A stretch of 6,644 nucleotides of DNA from Burkholderiales bacterium (GTDB taxonomy: Bacteria; Pseudomonadota; Gammaproteobacteria; Burkholderiales; Burkholderiaceae_C). Below the pieces are notes generated by a model that had not been told where the DNA came from, made no database searches, and worked only from the letters and a program-made list of their open reading frames with translations. Shown one piece after another: positions 1-6,644 of this stretch. How positions within the stretch are numbered: position 1 is the first letter of the stretch; the number at the start of each line of letters is the position of its first letter. The stretch covers positions 1 through 6,644 of the forward strand of contig CANJKD010000132.1 of assembly GCA_947474415.1 (NCBI GenBank). Direction: 5' to 3'. The position numbers and the translations under genes were made by a program.

Positions 1-750
1 CTGAACCCGCTGTACACCGAATGGGCGCGCCTCGCGCAGCCGCTGGCCGACGCGGCGCTCGCCGCAGCCCGCGCCAGCGGGGCGCTGCTGATGCTGCCGG
101 GCAATGTCTACAATTTCGGGCGCGAGTTGCCGCCGTTGCTGACCCCGGCCACGGCCGAGCGCGGCGACACGCCGAAGGCACGCATCCGCATCGAGCTGGA
201 AGCGCGGCTCGGCGCGGCAGCCCACGACGGCGTGGACAGCGTGGTGATTCGTGCCGGTGATTTTTTCGGCGGCCCGGGCACCGGCACCTGGTTCGACATG
301 GCGATGGCGTCGAAGCTCGACAAGGGCCGGTTCGTCTACCCCGGCAACCCCGACGTCGCCCACGCCTGGGCCTACCTGCCCGACCTGGCGCAAGTGTTCG
401 TGCGCGTGGCGGCCCAGCGCGCGCAGCTGCGCGGCCACCACCGCCTGCACTTCGCCGGCCACACGCTGACTGGCAACTCCTTGAAGGCAGCGACCGAGGT
501 CGTGGTCGGGCGCTCGCTGCGCACCGGCAACCTGCCCTGGGGAGTCATCCGGCTGCTGGCGCCGTTCAAGCCGATGTGGCGCGAGCTGCTGGTGATGCGC
601 TACCTGTGGGAACGCCCGCATGGGCTCGACGACGCGGAATTGCGCAGCCTGATCGGCCCCGTACCGCAGACGCCGGTACCGCTGGCGCTGCCGGCAGCAC
701 TCGCGGAATTGAAGATCGGGCTGCCCGCCGGGGCCCTGGCTGCCGCCTGA
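1..750 (+). CDS. NAD-dependent epimerase/dehydratase-like protein (atypical SDR), 5' end cut off by window
   Basis: The reading frame is open from base 1 and ends at TGA 748-750, giving the last 249 residues; the N-terminal Rossmann part with the GxxGxxG motif lies outside the window. What remains looks like the second half of an extended or atypical short-chain dehydrogenase: a PGNVYNFG segment (fragment residues 33-40) where the family has its active-site tyrosine region, then a VVIRAGDFFGGPG segment, as in NAD-dependent epimerase/dehydratase proteins of proteobacteria, and a substrate-domain stretch with AWAYLPDLA. The usual lysine four residues after the tyrosine is absent (YNFGR), which suggests an atypical SDR rather than a classical sugar epimerase. 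The substrate cannot be told from the sequence. The gene converges on rsmI with a 6-base gap. The family call is fairly secure; the exact function is unknown. Confidence 0.75.
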   Translation: MNPLYTEWARLAQPLADAALAAARASGALLMLPGNVYNFGRELPPLLTPATAERGDTPKARIRIELEARLGAAAHDGVDSVVIRAGDFFGGPGTGTWFDMAMASKLDKGRFVYPGNPDVAHAWAYLPDLAQVFVRVAAQRAQLRGHHRLHFAGHTLTGNSLKAATEVVVGRSLRTGNLPWGVIRLLAPFKPMWRELLVMRYLWERPHGLDDAELRSLIGPVPQTPVPLALPAALAELKIGLPAGALAAA

Positions 751-756
751 GCCAGG
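735..756. repeat. Inverted repeat across the convergent gene ends
   Basis: CCTGGCT (735-741) pairs perfectly with AGCCAGG (750-756) around an 8-base loop. The dyad covers the stop codon of the SDR gene and abuts the stop codon of rsmI (757-759). It could act as a shared transcript-end hairpin, but neither strand has a T tract after it, so calling it an intrinsic terminator is not justified. The left arm is also coding sequence, so chance is possible. Confidence 0.35.
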
Positions 757-1680
757 CTACGGTTCGCTGCCGGCGTCGTTGTCGCGATCCACGTCGGCGT
801 CGGCGTTCTTCAGCGCCAGCGCACGCTCATACAGCGCGTTGCGAGGCGCACCCGTCAGCTCGGCCGCCAGCGCCACCGCCTGCTTCAAGGGCAGCTCGGC
901 CAGCAGTGTGCGCAGTACGCCGTCATGGGCCAGCGGCGCCGCATCGGGCGCGGTGGCCCGTGCATGCACGACCAGCACGAACTCGCCGCGGCTGCGGTTG
1001 GCGTCCGCCGCGAGCCAGGCCGGCAAGTCGTTCGCTGGAAGGCTGTGCACGGTCTCGAACTGCTTCGTCAGTTCGCGGCACAGCGTCAGCATGCGTGGGC
1101 CGCAGGCTTCGGCCAGCGCTGCGGCGAGCGCCTCGATGCGGTGCGGCGCCTCGAACAGCACCTGCGTTCGCGGGTTCGCGGCCAACGCCTTCAAGGCCAG
1201 TGCCCGCTCGCCGCTGCGTGAAGGCAGAAAGCCGGTGAAAGTGAACGGCCCGCCGATCACATCGCCGGCCACGCTCAGCGCTGCCACCGCACTGCTGGCG
1301 CCGGGAATCGGCAGCACCCGGAAGCCCCCTGCCTGCACTGCCTCGACCAGCGCCGCGCCCGGGTCGCTGATGGCCGGGGTGCCGGCGTCGCTGACATAGG
1401 CTACGCGTTCGCCTGCGGCGAGGCGCAGCAGCACGCCGACTGCAGCCTCGCGTTCGTTGTGCTGGTGCAGCGCGATCAGTGGCTTGCCCTCGATGCCCAA
1501 CTGGCGCAGCAATGGCGCGCTGTGGCGGGTGTCTTCGCAGGCCACTGCATCGACCAGCGCCAGCACATGGATCGCGCGCAGCGTGATGTCGGCCAGGTTG
1601 CCGATCGGCGTGGCCACGACGTACAGTGCACTGGTCGGGTAGTGCTGGGTGCCGGCCGCGCTTGCGGCGGCTTCCTGCAT
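757..1680 (-). CDS. rsmI: 16S rRNA (cytidine(1402)-2'-O)-methyltransferase
   Basis: RsmI uses S-adenosylmethionine to methylate the 2'-O of C1402 in the decoding centre of 16S rRNA, acting on the small ribosomal subunit in the cytoplasm. The tetrapyrrole-methylase-like fold is clear. In order from the chosen start: YVVATPIGNLADITLRA (about residues 20-36), CEDTRHS, YVSDAGTPAISDPGA, the LPIPGASSAVAAL loop, FTGFLPS, EAPHRI and LCRELTKQFE. From ATG 1680 it is 307 residues, slightly longer than E. coli RsmI (286). The frame stays open upstream to TTG 1815, but that part runs through conserved yraN sequence and is unlikely to be translated. GTG 1704 is the main alternative start. Neither 1680 nor 1704 has a good ribosome binding site. 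It is divergent from yraN, the same arrangement as yraL in E. coli. Identity is very secure; the start is uncertain. Confidence 0.93.
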   Translation of the reverse strand: MQEAAASAAGTQHYPTSALYVVATPIGNLADITLRAIHVLALVDAVACEDTRHSAPLLRQLGIEGKPLIALHQHNEREAAVGVLLRLAAGERVAYVSDAGTPAISDPGAALVEAVQAGGFRVLPIPGASSAVAALSVAGDVIGGPFTFTGFLPSRSGERALALKALAANPRTQVLFEAPHRIEALAAALAEACGPRMLTLCRELTKQFETVHSLPANDLPAWLAADANRSRGEFVLVVHARATAPDAAPLAHDGVLRTLLAELPLKQAVALAAELTGAPRNALYERALALKNADADVDRDNDAGSEP

Positions 1681-1684
1681 CAAC

Positions 1685-1688
1685 GGAG
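1685..1688 (+). promoter_or_regulatory. Ribosome binding site that decides the yraN start
   Basis: GGAG eight bases before GTG 1697. It favours this non-ATG start over the upstream in-frame ATG at 1649. It lies between the proposed rsmI and yraN start codons. Confidence 0.5.
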
Positions 1689-1696
1689 CGTGGGGC

Positions 1697-2107
1697 GTGG
1701 TCACAAGAGGTTCGGTGGGTTCAGCAGGTTCGACCGCGAAGGAGCGGGGTGACGCGGGCGAGGCACGCGCGCTGGCGCACCTTCTGCGCCAGGGCCTGAC
1801 CCTGGTGCAGCGCAATTATCGGGTCGCGCGCGGCCCGAACGCGCGCGGCGGCGAAGTCGACCTGATCCTGCGGGAGCGCGACGGCACCCTGGTGTTCGTC
1901 GAGGTGCGCTTGCGGCGCAGCGCCTCGCACGGCGGTGCGGCGGCCAGCGTCAGCGCCACCAAGCAGCGCCGCCTGGTGTTCGCGGCACAGCACTACCTCA
2001 ACACCTTGGGCAGCCTGCCACCCTGCCGCTTCGACGTGCTGGCCATCGACGGCCACGGCGCGAGCGAGCGCATCGAGTGGTTGCGCAGCGCGTTTGACAA
2101 CTCCTGA
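1697..2107 (+). CDS. yraN: YraN family (UPF0102) endonuclease-fold protein
   Basis: A small protein of the UPF0102/YraN family, whose fold resembles restriction-type and Holliday-junction nucleases; its biological role is not firmly known. From GTG 1697 it is 136 residues, near the E. coli length of about 131. The family pattern is plain: GDAGEARALAHLLRQG near the N-terminus, NYR, then GEVDLI (residues 52-57) and FVEVR (67-71), which give the D...E-x-K/R-like putative active site (D55, E69, R71), followed by a K89 region and RFDVLAI. GTG 1697 is chosen because GGAG (1685-1688) lies 8 bases upstream; GTG 1715, preceded by AGAGG, is the alternative. The upstream start at 1649 would read into rsmI and has no family support. 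It leads the yraN-SIS-dolP group. Family identity is secure; the start is moderately so. Confidence 0.88.
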   Translation: MVTRGSVGSAGSTAKERGDAGEARALAHLLRQGLTLVQRNYRVARGPNARGGEVDLILRERDGTLVFVEVRLRRSASHGGAAASVSATKQRRLVFAAQHYLNTLGSLPPCRFDVLAIDGHGASERIEWLRSAFDNS

Positions 2108-2112
2108 TGCAT

Positions 2113-2141
2113 TTCCGTGGCCGCAGCAGCCCACCACGGAA
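2113..2141 (+). repeat. Stem-loop between yraN and the SIS gene
   Basis: TTCCGTGG (2113-2120) and CCACGGAA (2134-2141) form a perfect 8-base-pair stem with a 13-base loop, starting 5 bases after the yraN stop. No T tract follows, so it is not a standard intrinsic terminator. It could be an mRNA processing or stability element or a weak attenuator in the yraN-SIS-dolP transcript. Confidence 0.5.
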
Positions 2142-2168
2142 CCGGCGCCCCAAAACCGTGTCATATGA

Positions 2169-3403
<1,235 letters not shown>

Positions 3404-4047
3404 TCAGGCAGTGCGGCGGCGCCGGGTGACCGAGCCCACTGCGCCCAGGCCGAGCACCAGCAAGGCCACCGTGGACGGCTCCGGCACCACCGTGACTGCC
3501 ACGTTCGAGTTGTCGGGCGCGAAGTCAGAGATGGCGGAGTTGCCCGACTGGGAACCGTCACGCGGCCACAAGTTCCAGGTGTAGGCCGTCTTGTCGAAGC
3601 CGGTCGAGGCCAGCAGCGCACCGCTGATGCTGCCCTGAATAGTGTTGCCCGCGAACGTGGCCGTGCCGGCCGGCAGATTGTTGGACCCGTTGAAGCGGTT
3701 CACGGTCGCCGTGCCGTGGAGCCGAAAGATCACCACCGAGTCGAACAGCACGCCCGGCGCAAGCGCACCGAAGCGCGCCGTGCCGGTACCGCGGTCGACA
3801 CACCAGACGTAGAACGCGGAGGCGGGTGTGTCGATCGCAGCGTCCGTAGTGCCCGACAAAAAAAGAAGGTGTCGGTGCCCGGGTTGTAGTTCACGAACGA
3901 GCTGACCACATCGAGGTCACCGTGGTGCGCGCCGGTATAGCTGGTCAGGCAATCGTTGACCGGGTCGCTGATACCTGCGAAAGCGGTTCCGGCCGAAACG
4001 GTCAGCGCGGCGACGAAGAGGGCTCGGGGTGTGATGGCAAAGTTCAT
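3404..4047 (-). pseudogene. PEP-CTERM sorting-domain protein, frameshifted in a T7 run
   Basis: Read as one gene this would be a 214-residue exported protein. The N-terminal half starts at ATG 4047 (GAGG at 4056-4059, 8 bases upstream) with a Sec signal peptide ending in the region SAGTAFA|GIS. The C-terminal half ends in VPEPSTVALLVLGLGAVG followed by RRRR: the PEP motif, membrane segment and basic tail recognised and cut by exosortase. The two halves are in different frames and join at a run of seven T's (3864-3858). One extra T, or a -1 slip, gives ...GTDTFFF-LSGTTDAAID..., a smooth join. Without it, frame 1 stops after 105 residues with no PEP signal. Two mature cysteines (33 and 83), one on each side of the break, could pair. 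Function is unknown; such proteins are usually secreted or surface and exopolysaccharide-associated. A real mutation, a sequencing error and slippage are all possible. Confidence 0.8.
3858..3864 (-). repeat. Homopolymer T7 run at the frameshift
   Basis: Seven T's on the coding strand within TTC TTT TTT TGT. This is the only place where the two PEP-CTERM half-frames can be joined by a one-base change without losing or adding residues in the apparent fold. With eight T's the whole protein reads through. Confidence 0.8.
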
Positions 4048-4070
4048 CGAGGCTACCTCAGGTTGGTCGA

Positions 4071-4108
4071 CCCGAGGGATACGTGCCTCAAGCTCAGACT
4101 ATCCCGGG
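4071..4108. repeat. Dyad upstream of the PEP-CTERM gene
   Basis: GGGATA (4076-4081) pairs with TATCCC (4100-4105), with CCC (4071-4073) and GGG (4106-4108) extending the stem past a 2-base bulge; the loop is 18 bases. It lies 24-61 bases before the PEP-CTERM start, in the 117-base gap that should hold its promoter, so an operator or a 5' leader hairpin is possible. No convincing promoter boxes were found beside it. Confidence 0.35.
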
Positions 4109-4164
4109 CCAGCCGCGAGTTAGGGGGTTAGCCAGCCGAAGCCGGCACGGGCCGGGTGCGCCAT

Positions 4165-5058
4165 TTAGCGCAAACGCTTGACCAGGCTGGACGTGTCGAG
4201 CCGGTTCCCGCCCTGCGCCTGGACGTCGGCATAGAACTGATCGACCAGCGCCGTGACGGGCAGACGCGCACCGTTGCGCCGCGCTTCGTCGAGCACCAGG
4301 CCCAGGTCCTTGCGCATCCAGTCGACGGCGAAGCCGAAGTCGAACCGGTCTTCGACCATGGTCGGGCCGCGGTTGTCCAGTTGCCAGCTCTGCGCGGCGC
4401 CCTTGCCGATCACGCCGAGCACGGCCTTCATGTCGAGCCCGGCCTTATCACCGAAGGCGATCGCTTCGGCCAAGCCCTGCACCAGCCCGGCAATCGCGAT
4501 CTGGTTGACCATCTTCGCGAGCTGGCCGGCGCCACTCGCGCCGAGCAGGGTCACGGCCTTCGAGAAGGCCATCGCGACCGGGTGAATGCTGGCGAAGGCG
4601 GCGGCTTCGCCACCGCACATCACGGTCAGCGCGCCGTTGATGGCGCCGAGGTTGCCGCCTGACACCGGCGCGTCGATGAACCGCAGGCCGAGCAGCAACG
4701 CCGCCGCGCTCAGTTCGCGCGCCACCTCGGCCGAGGCCGTGGTGTGGTCGACGAAGGTCGCTCCCGGCTTCATGCCGCTGAATGCGCCGTGCTCGCCGAG
4801 CACGACGCCACGCAGGTCGTCGTCGTTGCCGACGCAGGCGAACACGATGTCGGCGCCTGCCGCAGCTGCAGCCGGCGTGGTGGCTGCAGCATGGCCGTGT
4901 TCACCGACCCAGGACTGTGCCTTGGCCGGTGTCCGGTTATAGACCGTCACGGCATGGCCGGCGTGCGCCAGGTGGCCCGCCATCGGGTAGCCCATCACGC
5001 CGAGGCCGAGGAAGGCGACCCGGCGCGCCGGGGTGGGTTCGTAGGTCTTGCTGCTCAT
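4165..5058 (-). CDS. NAD(P)-dependent beta-hydroxyacid dehydrogenase (GarR/GLYR/3-hydroxyisobutyrate dehydrogenase family)
   Basis: A 297-residue cytoplasmic oxidoreductase that should interconvert a small beta-hydroxyacid and its oxo acid (for example tartronate semialdehyde/glycerate, hydroxyisobutyrate or glyoxylate). The N-terminal Rossmann domain has FLGLGVMGYPMAGHL (16-30). Next come the DAPVSGG substrate motif (129-135), the GASGAGQLAKMVNQ segment with catalytic Lys182 and Asn185, and KDLGL (250-254). All key family residues are present and the length is normal. The end of the second Rossmann strand reads YNRT (40-43) instead of an acidic residue, as in NADPH-dependent glyoxylate/succinic semialdehyde reductases, so NADP is the likely cofactor. 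The start is ATG 5058 with only a weak GGA six to eight bases upstream. It lies just downstream of the probable pilU terminator. The family is secure; the true substrate is not known, so no symbol is given. Confidence 0.9.
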   Translation of the reverse strand: MSSKTYEPTPARRVAFLGLGVMGYPMAGHLAHAGHAVTVYNRTPAKAQSWVGEHGHAAATTPAAAAAGADIVFACVGNDDDLRGVVLGEHGAFSGMKPGATFVDHTTASAEVARELSAAALLLGLRFIDAPVSGGNLGAINGALTVMCGGEAAAFASIHPVAMAFSKAVTLLGASGAGQLAKMVNQIAIAGLVQGLAEAIAFGDKAGLDMKAVLGVIGKGAAQSWQLDNRGPTMVEDRFDFGFAVDWMRKDLGLVLDEARRNGARLPVTALVDQFYADVQAQGGNRLDTSSLVKRLR

Positions 5059-5070
5059 TGCGTTCCATCC

Positions 5071-5101
5071 AAAAAATGAGAAGGGCCGGCATCGCCGACC
5101 C
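5071..5101 (-). terminator. Probable intrinsic terminator of pilU
   Basis: On the minus strand GGGTCGGC (5101-5094), a 3-base loop GAT, then GCCGGCCC (5090-5083) form an 8-base-pair GC-rich stem with one G-T pair, followed by TTCTCATTTTTT (5082-5071). It starts 24 bases after the pilU stop codon. The T tract is interrupted near the stem, so efficiency is uncertain. It ends only 12 bases before the dehydrogenase start. Confidence 0.6.
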
Positions 5102-5125
5102 CCCTGTACTGCCGCGAAGAATGCG

Positions 5126-6262
5126 TTAGACGATCGTCAGGTGTTCGGTGCCGGCGGAAAGATCGCTACTGCGCGCACGCTGGCTGTGCAGCTTGATCTG
5201 CAGGCGCAGGTCGTTCACCGAATCGGCATTGCGCAGCGCATCTTCAAAGGTGATGGCCTGTCCTTCATAGAGGTCATACAGGGCCTGGTCGAAGGTCTGC
5301 ATGCCAAGCTCGCGCGAGCGCTTCATGATCTCCTTGATCTCGGCCACCTCCCCCTTGAAGATCAGGTCGGAGATCAACGGCGTGTTCAGCATGATCTCGA
5401 CTGCCGCAATCCGCCCGCGCCCTTCCTGGCGCGGCATCAGGCGCTGCGACACCAGCGCCTTCAGGTTCAGCGACAGGTCCATCAGCAACTGCGCGCGCCG
5501 CTCTTCGGGGAAGAAGTTGATGATGCGGTCGAGCGCCTGGTTCGCACTGTTCGCATGCAAGGTGGCCATGCACAGGTGGCCGGTCTCGGCGAACGCGACG
5601 GCGTGCTCCATCGTCTCGCGGTCTCGGATCTCGCCCATCAGAATCACATCGGGCGCCTGGCGCAGCGTGTTCTTCAGCGCCTGCGCCCAGCCGTCGGTGT
5701 CGATGCCGACCTCGCGCTGCGTGATGATGCAGTTCTTGTGCGCATGCACGAACTCGACCGGGTCTTCGATCGTGATGATGTGGCCGAACGAGTTCTCGTT
5801 GCGGTGGTCGACCATCGCCGCCAGCGAGGTGCTCTTGCCGGAACCGGTGGCACCCACCAGGATCACCAGGCCGCGCTTGCTCAACGAGACGTCTTTCAGC
5901 ACATGGGGCAGGCCCATCGAGTCGATGGTGGGCAGCACCTGCGGAATCGTCCGCATCACCAGCCCCACATTGCCCTGCTGCACGAACGCGTTGACGCGGA
6001 AGCGCCCGATGCCTTGCGGCGACACCGCGAAGTTGCATTCCTTGGTGCGCTCGAATTCAGCCGCCTGCTTGTCGTTCATGACCGCGCGCGTCAGGGCCAG
6101 CGTGTGCTGACCGGTGAGCGGCTGTGGCGAGACCTTGGTGACCTTGCCGTCGACCTTGATCGCGGGCGGAAAGTCGGCCGTCAGGAACAGATCGGAGCCA
6201 TTGCGCGAAACCATCAAGCGCAGCAGGTCGTTGACGAATTTGGATGCTTGATCGCGTTCCAT
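5126..6262 (-). CDS. pilU: Type IV pilus retraction ATPase PilU
   Basis: PilU is the hexameric AAA-type ATPase that works with PilT at the inner-membrane base of the type IV pilus to power retraction (twitching, DNA uptake). All secretion-ATPase motifs are present in the 378 residues: Walker A GATGSGKST (137-145), Asp box ITIEDPVEF (163-171), Walker B DVILMGEIRD (205-214) and His box TGHLCMATLHAN (227-238). The region equivalent to PilT's AIRNLIRE reads EIKEIMKRSRELGM (309-321), and there is a longer C-terminal tail (RLQIKLHSQRARSSD...), both typical of PilU rather than PilT. Length is as expected (about 380). ATG 6262 has GAGGA (6273-6269) 6 bases upstream. It follows pilT with a 153-base gap holding a long palindrome. 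Identity is secure. Confidence 0.95.
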   Translation of the reverse strand: MERDQASKFVNDLLRLMVSRNGSDLFLTADFPPAIKVDGKVTKVSPQPLTGQHTLALTRAVMNDKQAAEFERTKECNFAVSPQGIGRFRVNAFVQQGNVGLVMRTIPQVLPTIDSMGLPHVLKDVSLSKRGLVILVGATGSGKSTSLAAMVDHRNENSFGHIITIEDPVEFVHAHKNCIITQREVGIDTDGWAQALKNTLRQAPDVILMGEIRDRETMEHAVAFAETGHLCMATLHANSANQALDRIINFFPEERRAQLLMDLSLNLKALVSQRLMPRQEGRGRIAAVEIMLNTPLISDLIFKGEVAEIKEIMKRSRELGMQTFDQALYDLYEGQAITFEDALRNADSVNDLRLQIKLHSQRARSSDLSAGTEHLTIV

Positions 6263-6268
6263 GCGGTG

Positions 6269-6273
6269 TCCTC
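6269..6273 (-). promoter_or_regulatory. Ribosome binding site of pilU
   Basis: GAGGA on the minus strand, 6 bases before ATG 6262. It lies just outside the base of the palindrome (6288), so a folded hairpin in the pilT-pilU message would leave it free. Confidence 0.65.
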
Positions 6274-6287
6274 AGAAGACGAATTCA

Positions 6288-6386
6288 TTCACCGCAGAGT
6301 GGCGGAGATGACGGAGTTCACGCAGAGTAAGACAGACATTGATATTCCTCTGTGCAACTCCGCAAACTCCGTCACTCTGCCGTGAA
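6288..6386. repeat. Long imperfect extragenic palindrome between pilT and pilU
   Basis: The left arm (6288-6327) begins TTCACCGCAGAGTGGCGGAG; the reverse complement of the right arm (6348-6386) begins TTCACGGCAGAGTGACGGAG. About 33 of roughly 40 positions pair, around a 20-base AT-rich loop (6328-6347). Each arm has four GAG (or CTC) units, starting at 6297, 6305, 6314 and 6325 on the left and at 6348, 6358, 6367 and 6375 on the right, so spacings of 8, 9, 11 and 10, 9, 8 mirror each other. It resembles the CGCAGAG/CTCTGCG palindromes seen scattered between genes in many proteobacterial genomes (from memory, not searched). It fills 99 of the 153 bases of the gap and could fold as a large hairpin in the pilT-pilU transcript. 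Confidence 0.85.
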
Positions 6387-6415
6387 GTATTTGTACCCGG
6401 TCTTGCAAGCTCGTC

Positions 6416-6644
6416 TCACCCCGGGAAGTTTTCAGGGAATTTCGCCTTCCCGCGTGCCTCAGCCGGCGAGACGACATTGCGGCGCACCAGGTCGGCCAGG
6501 TTCTGGTCGAGCGTCTGCATGCCCATCGAACTGCCGGTCTGGATCGCCGAGTACATCTGCGCGATCTTCGACTCGCGGATCAGGTTGCGGATGGCCGCCG
6601 TGCCCAGCATGATCTCGTGGGCGGCAATGCGGCCGCTGCCGTCC
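6416..6644 (-). CDS. pilT: Type IV pilus twitching motility ATPase PilT, C-terminal part (5' end outside window)
   Basis: Only the last 75 residues are inside the window; the frame is open to the right edge and ends at TGA (6418-6416). PilT is the main pilus retraction ATPase. The fragment holds the retraction signature AIRNLIRE, preceded by GRIAAHEIMLGT and followed by KIAQMYSAIQTG and MQTLDQNLADLVRRNVVSPAEARGKA, ending ENFPG, all strongly PilT-like and different from the matching part of PilU next door. An internal ATG at 6610 is not the start; full-length PilT is about 345 residues. It precedes pilU in the same direction, the usual pilTU order. The Walker motifs lie outside the window. Confidence 0.93.
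   Translation of the reverse strand, partial: DGSGRIAAHEIMLGTAAIRNLIRESKIAQMYSAIQTGSSMGMQTLDQNLADLVRRNVVSPAEARGKAKFPENFPG

Noticed and set aside
1681..1815. N-terminal extension of rsmI to TTG 1815
   Set aside because: It has no ribosome binding site, the residues are low-complexity Arg/Ala/Pro, and it overlaps the conserved yraN coding region on the other strand.
3404..3859. A separate 151-residue gene starting at TTG 3859
   Set aside because: It lacks a signal peptide, which a PEP-CTERM protein needs, and continues exactly from the frame that has one; a single frameshifted gene explains both.
4074..4087. Possible sigma-54 promoter upstream of the PEP-CTERM gene (GGCACG on the minus strand)
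   Set aside because: The -24-like half is good, but ten bases on, where GC is required, the sequence is TC; too weak to call.
4131..4164. GC-rich short dyads after the dehydrogenase stop as a terminator
   Set aside because: Stems are only 4 base pairs and no T tract follows.
5048..6385. A 445-codon open frame on the plus strand
   Set aside because: It is the antisense of pilU, rich in His, Arg and Gln with no recognisable domain, and extends into the palindrome; pilU has all its catalytic motifs on the other strand.

Overview
This window looks like ordinary chromosomal DNA from a GC-rich betaproteobacterium, most likely Burkholderiales close to Rubrivivax, Leptothrix or Methylibium. That placement is inferred from base composition, from the protein families (RsmI, YraN, a DiaA/GmhA-type SIS protein, DolP, PilT/PilU, a PEP-CTERM protein) and from gene order. 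There is no rRNA, tRNA, transposase, phage gene or CRISPR array, and no gene-free stretch longer than about 155 bases.

Left part (1-3403): the 3' end of an atypical SDR (NAD-dependent epimerase-like) gene runs rightward and meets rsmI, which runs leftward, only 6 bases away. rsmI is divergent from a rightward group yraN - SIS isomerase (diaA/gmhA type) - dolP. This matches the E. coli order yraL(rsmI) / yraM(lpoA)-yraN-diaA-yraP(dolP), but with no lpoA. The SIS gene and dolP overlap by 4 bases and are probably translationally coupled. The theme is ribosome maintenance and cell-envelope upkeep.

Middle part (3404-5058): two leftward genes. The first encodes a small exported protein with a PEP-CTERM sorting signal. 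As given, it is split by a one-base frameshift in a run of seven T's. The second is an intact beta-hydroxyacid dehydrogenase of the GarR/GLYR type, probably NADP-dependent.

Right part (5059-6644): the leftward type IV pilus retraction ATPases, with the C-terminal end of pilT followed by complete pilU. The 153-base gap between them holds a long imperfect palindrome, each arm carrying four spaced C-x-GAG units. A probable intrinsic terminator ends pilU just before the dehydrogenase start.

No previously undescribed multi-gene system is visible. The points most worth a second look are the palindrome between pilT and pilU, the homopolymer frameshift in the PEP-CTERM gene, and the SIS protein that sits in the diaA position but keeps the GmhA metal-site residues.
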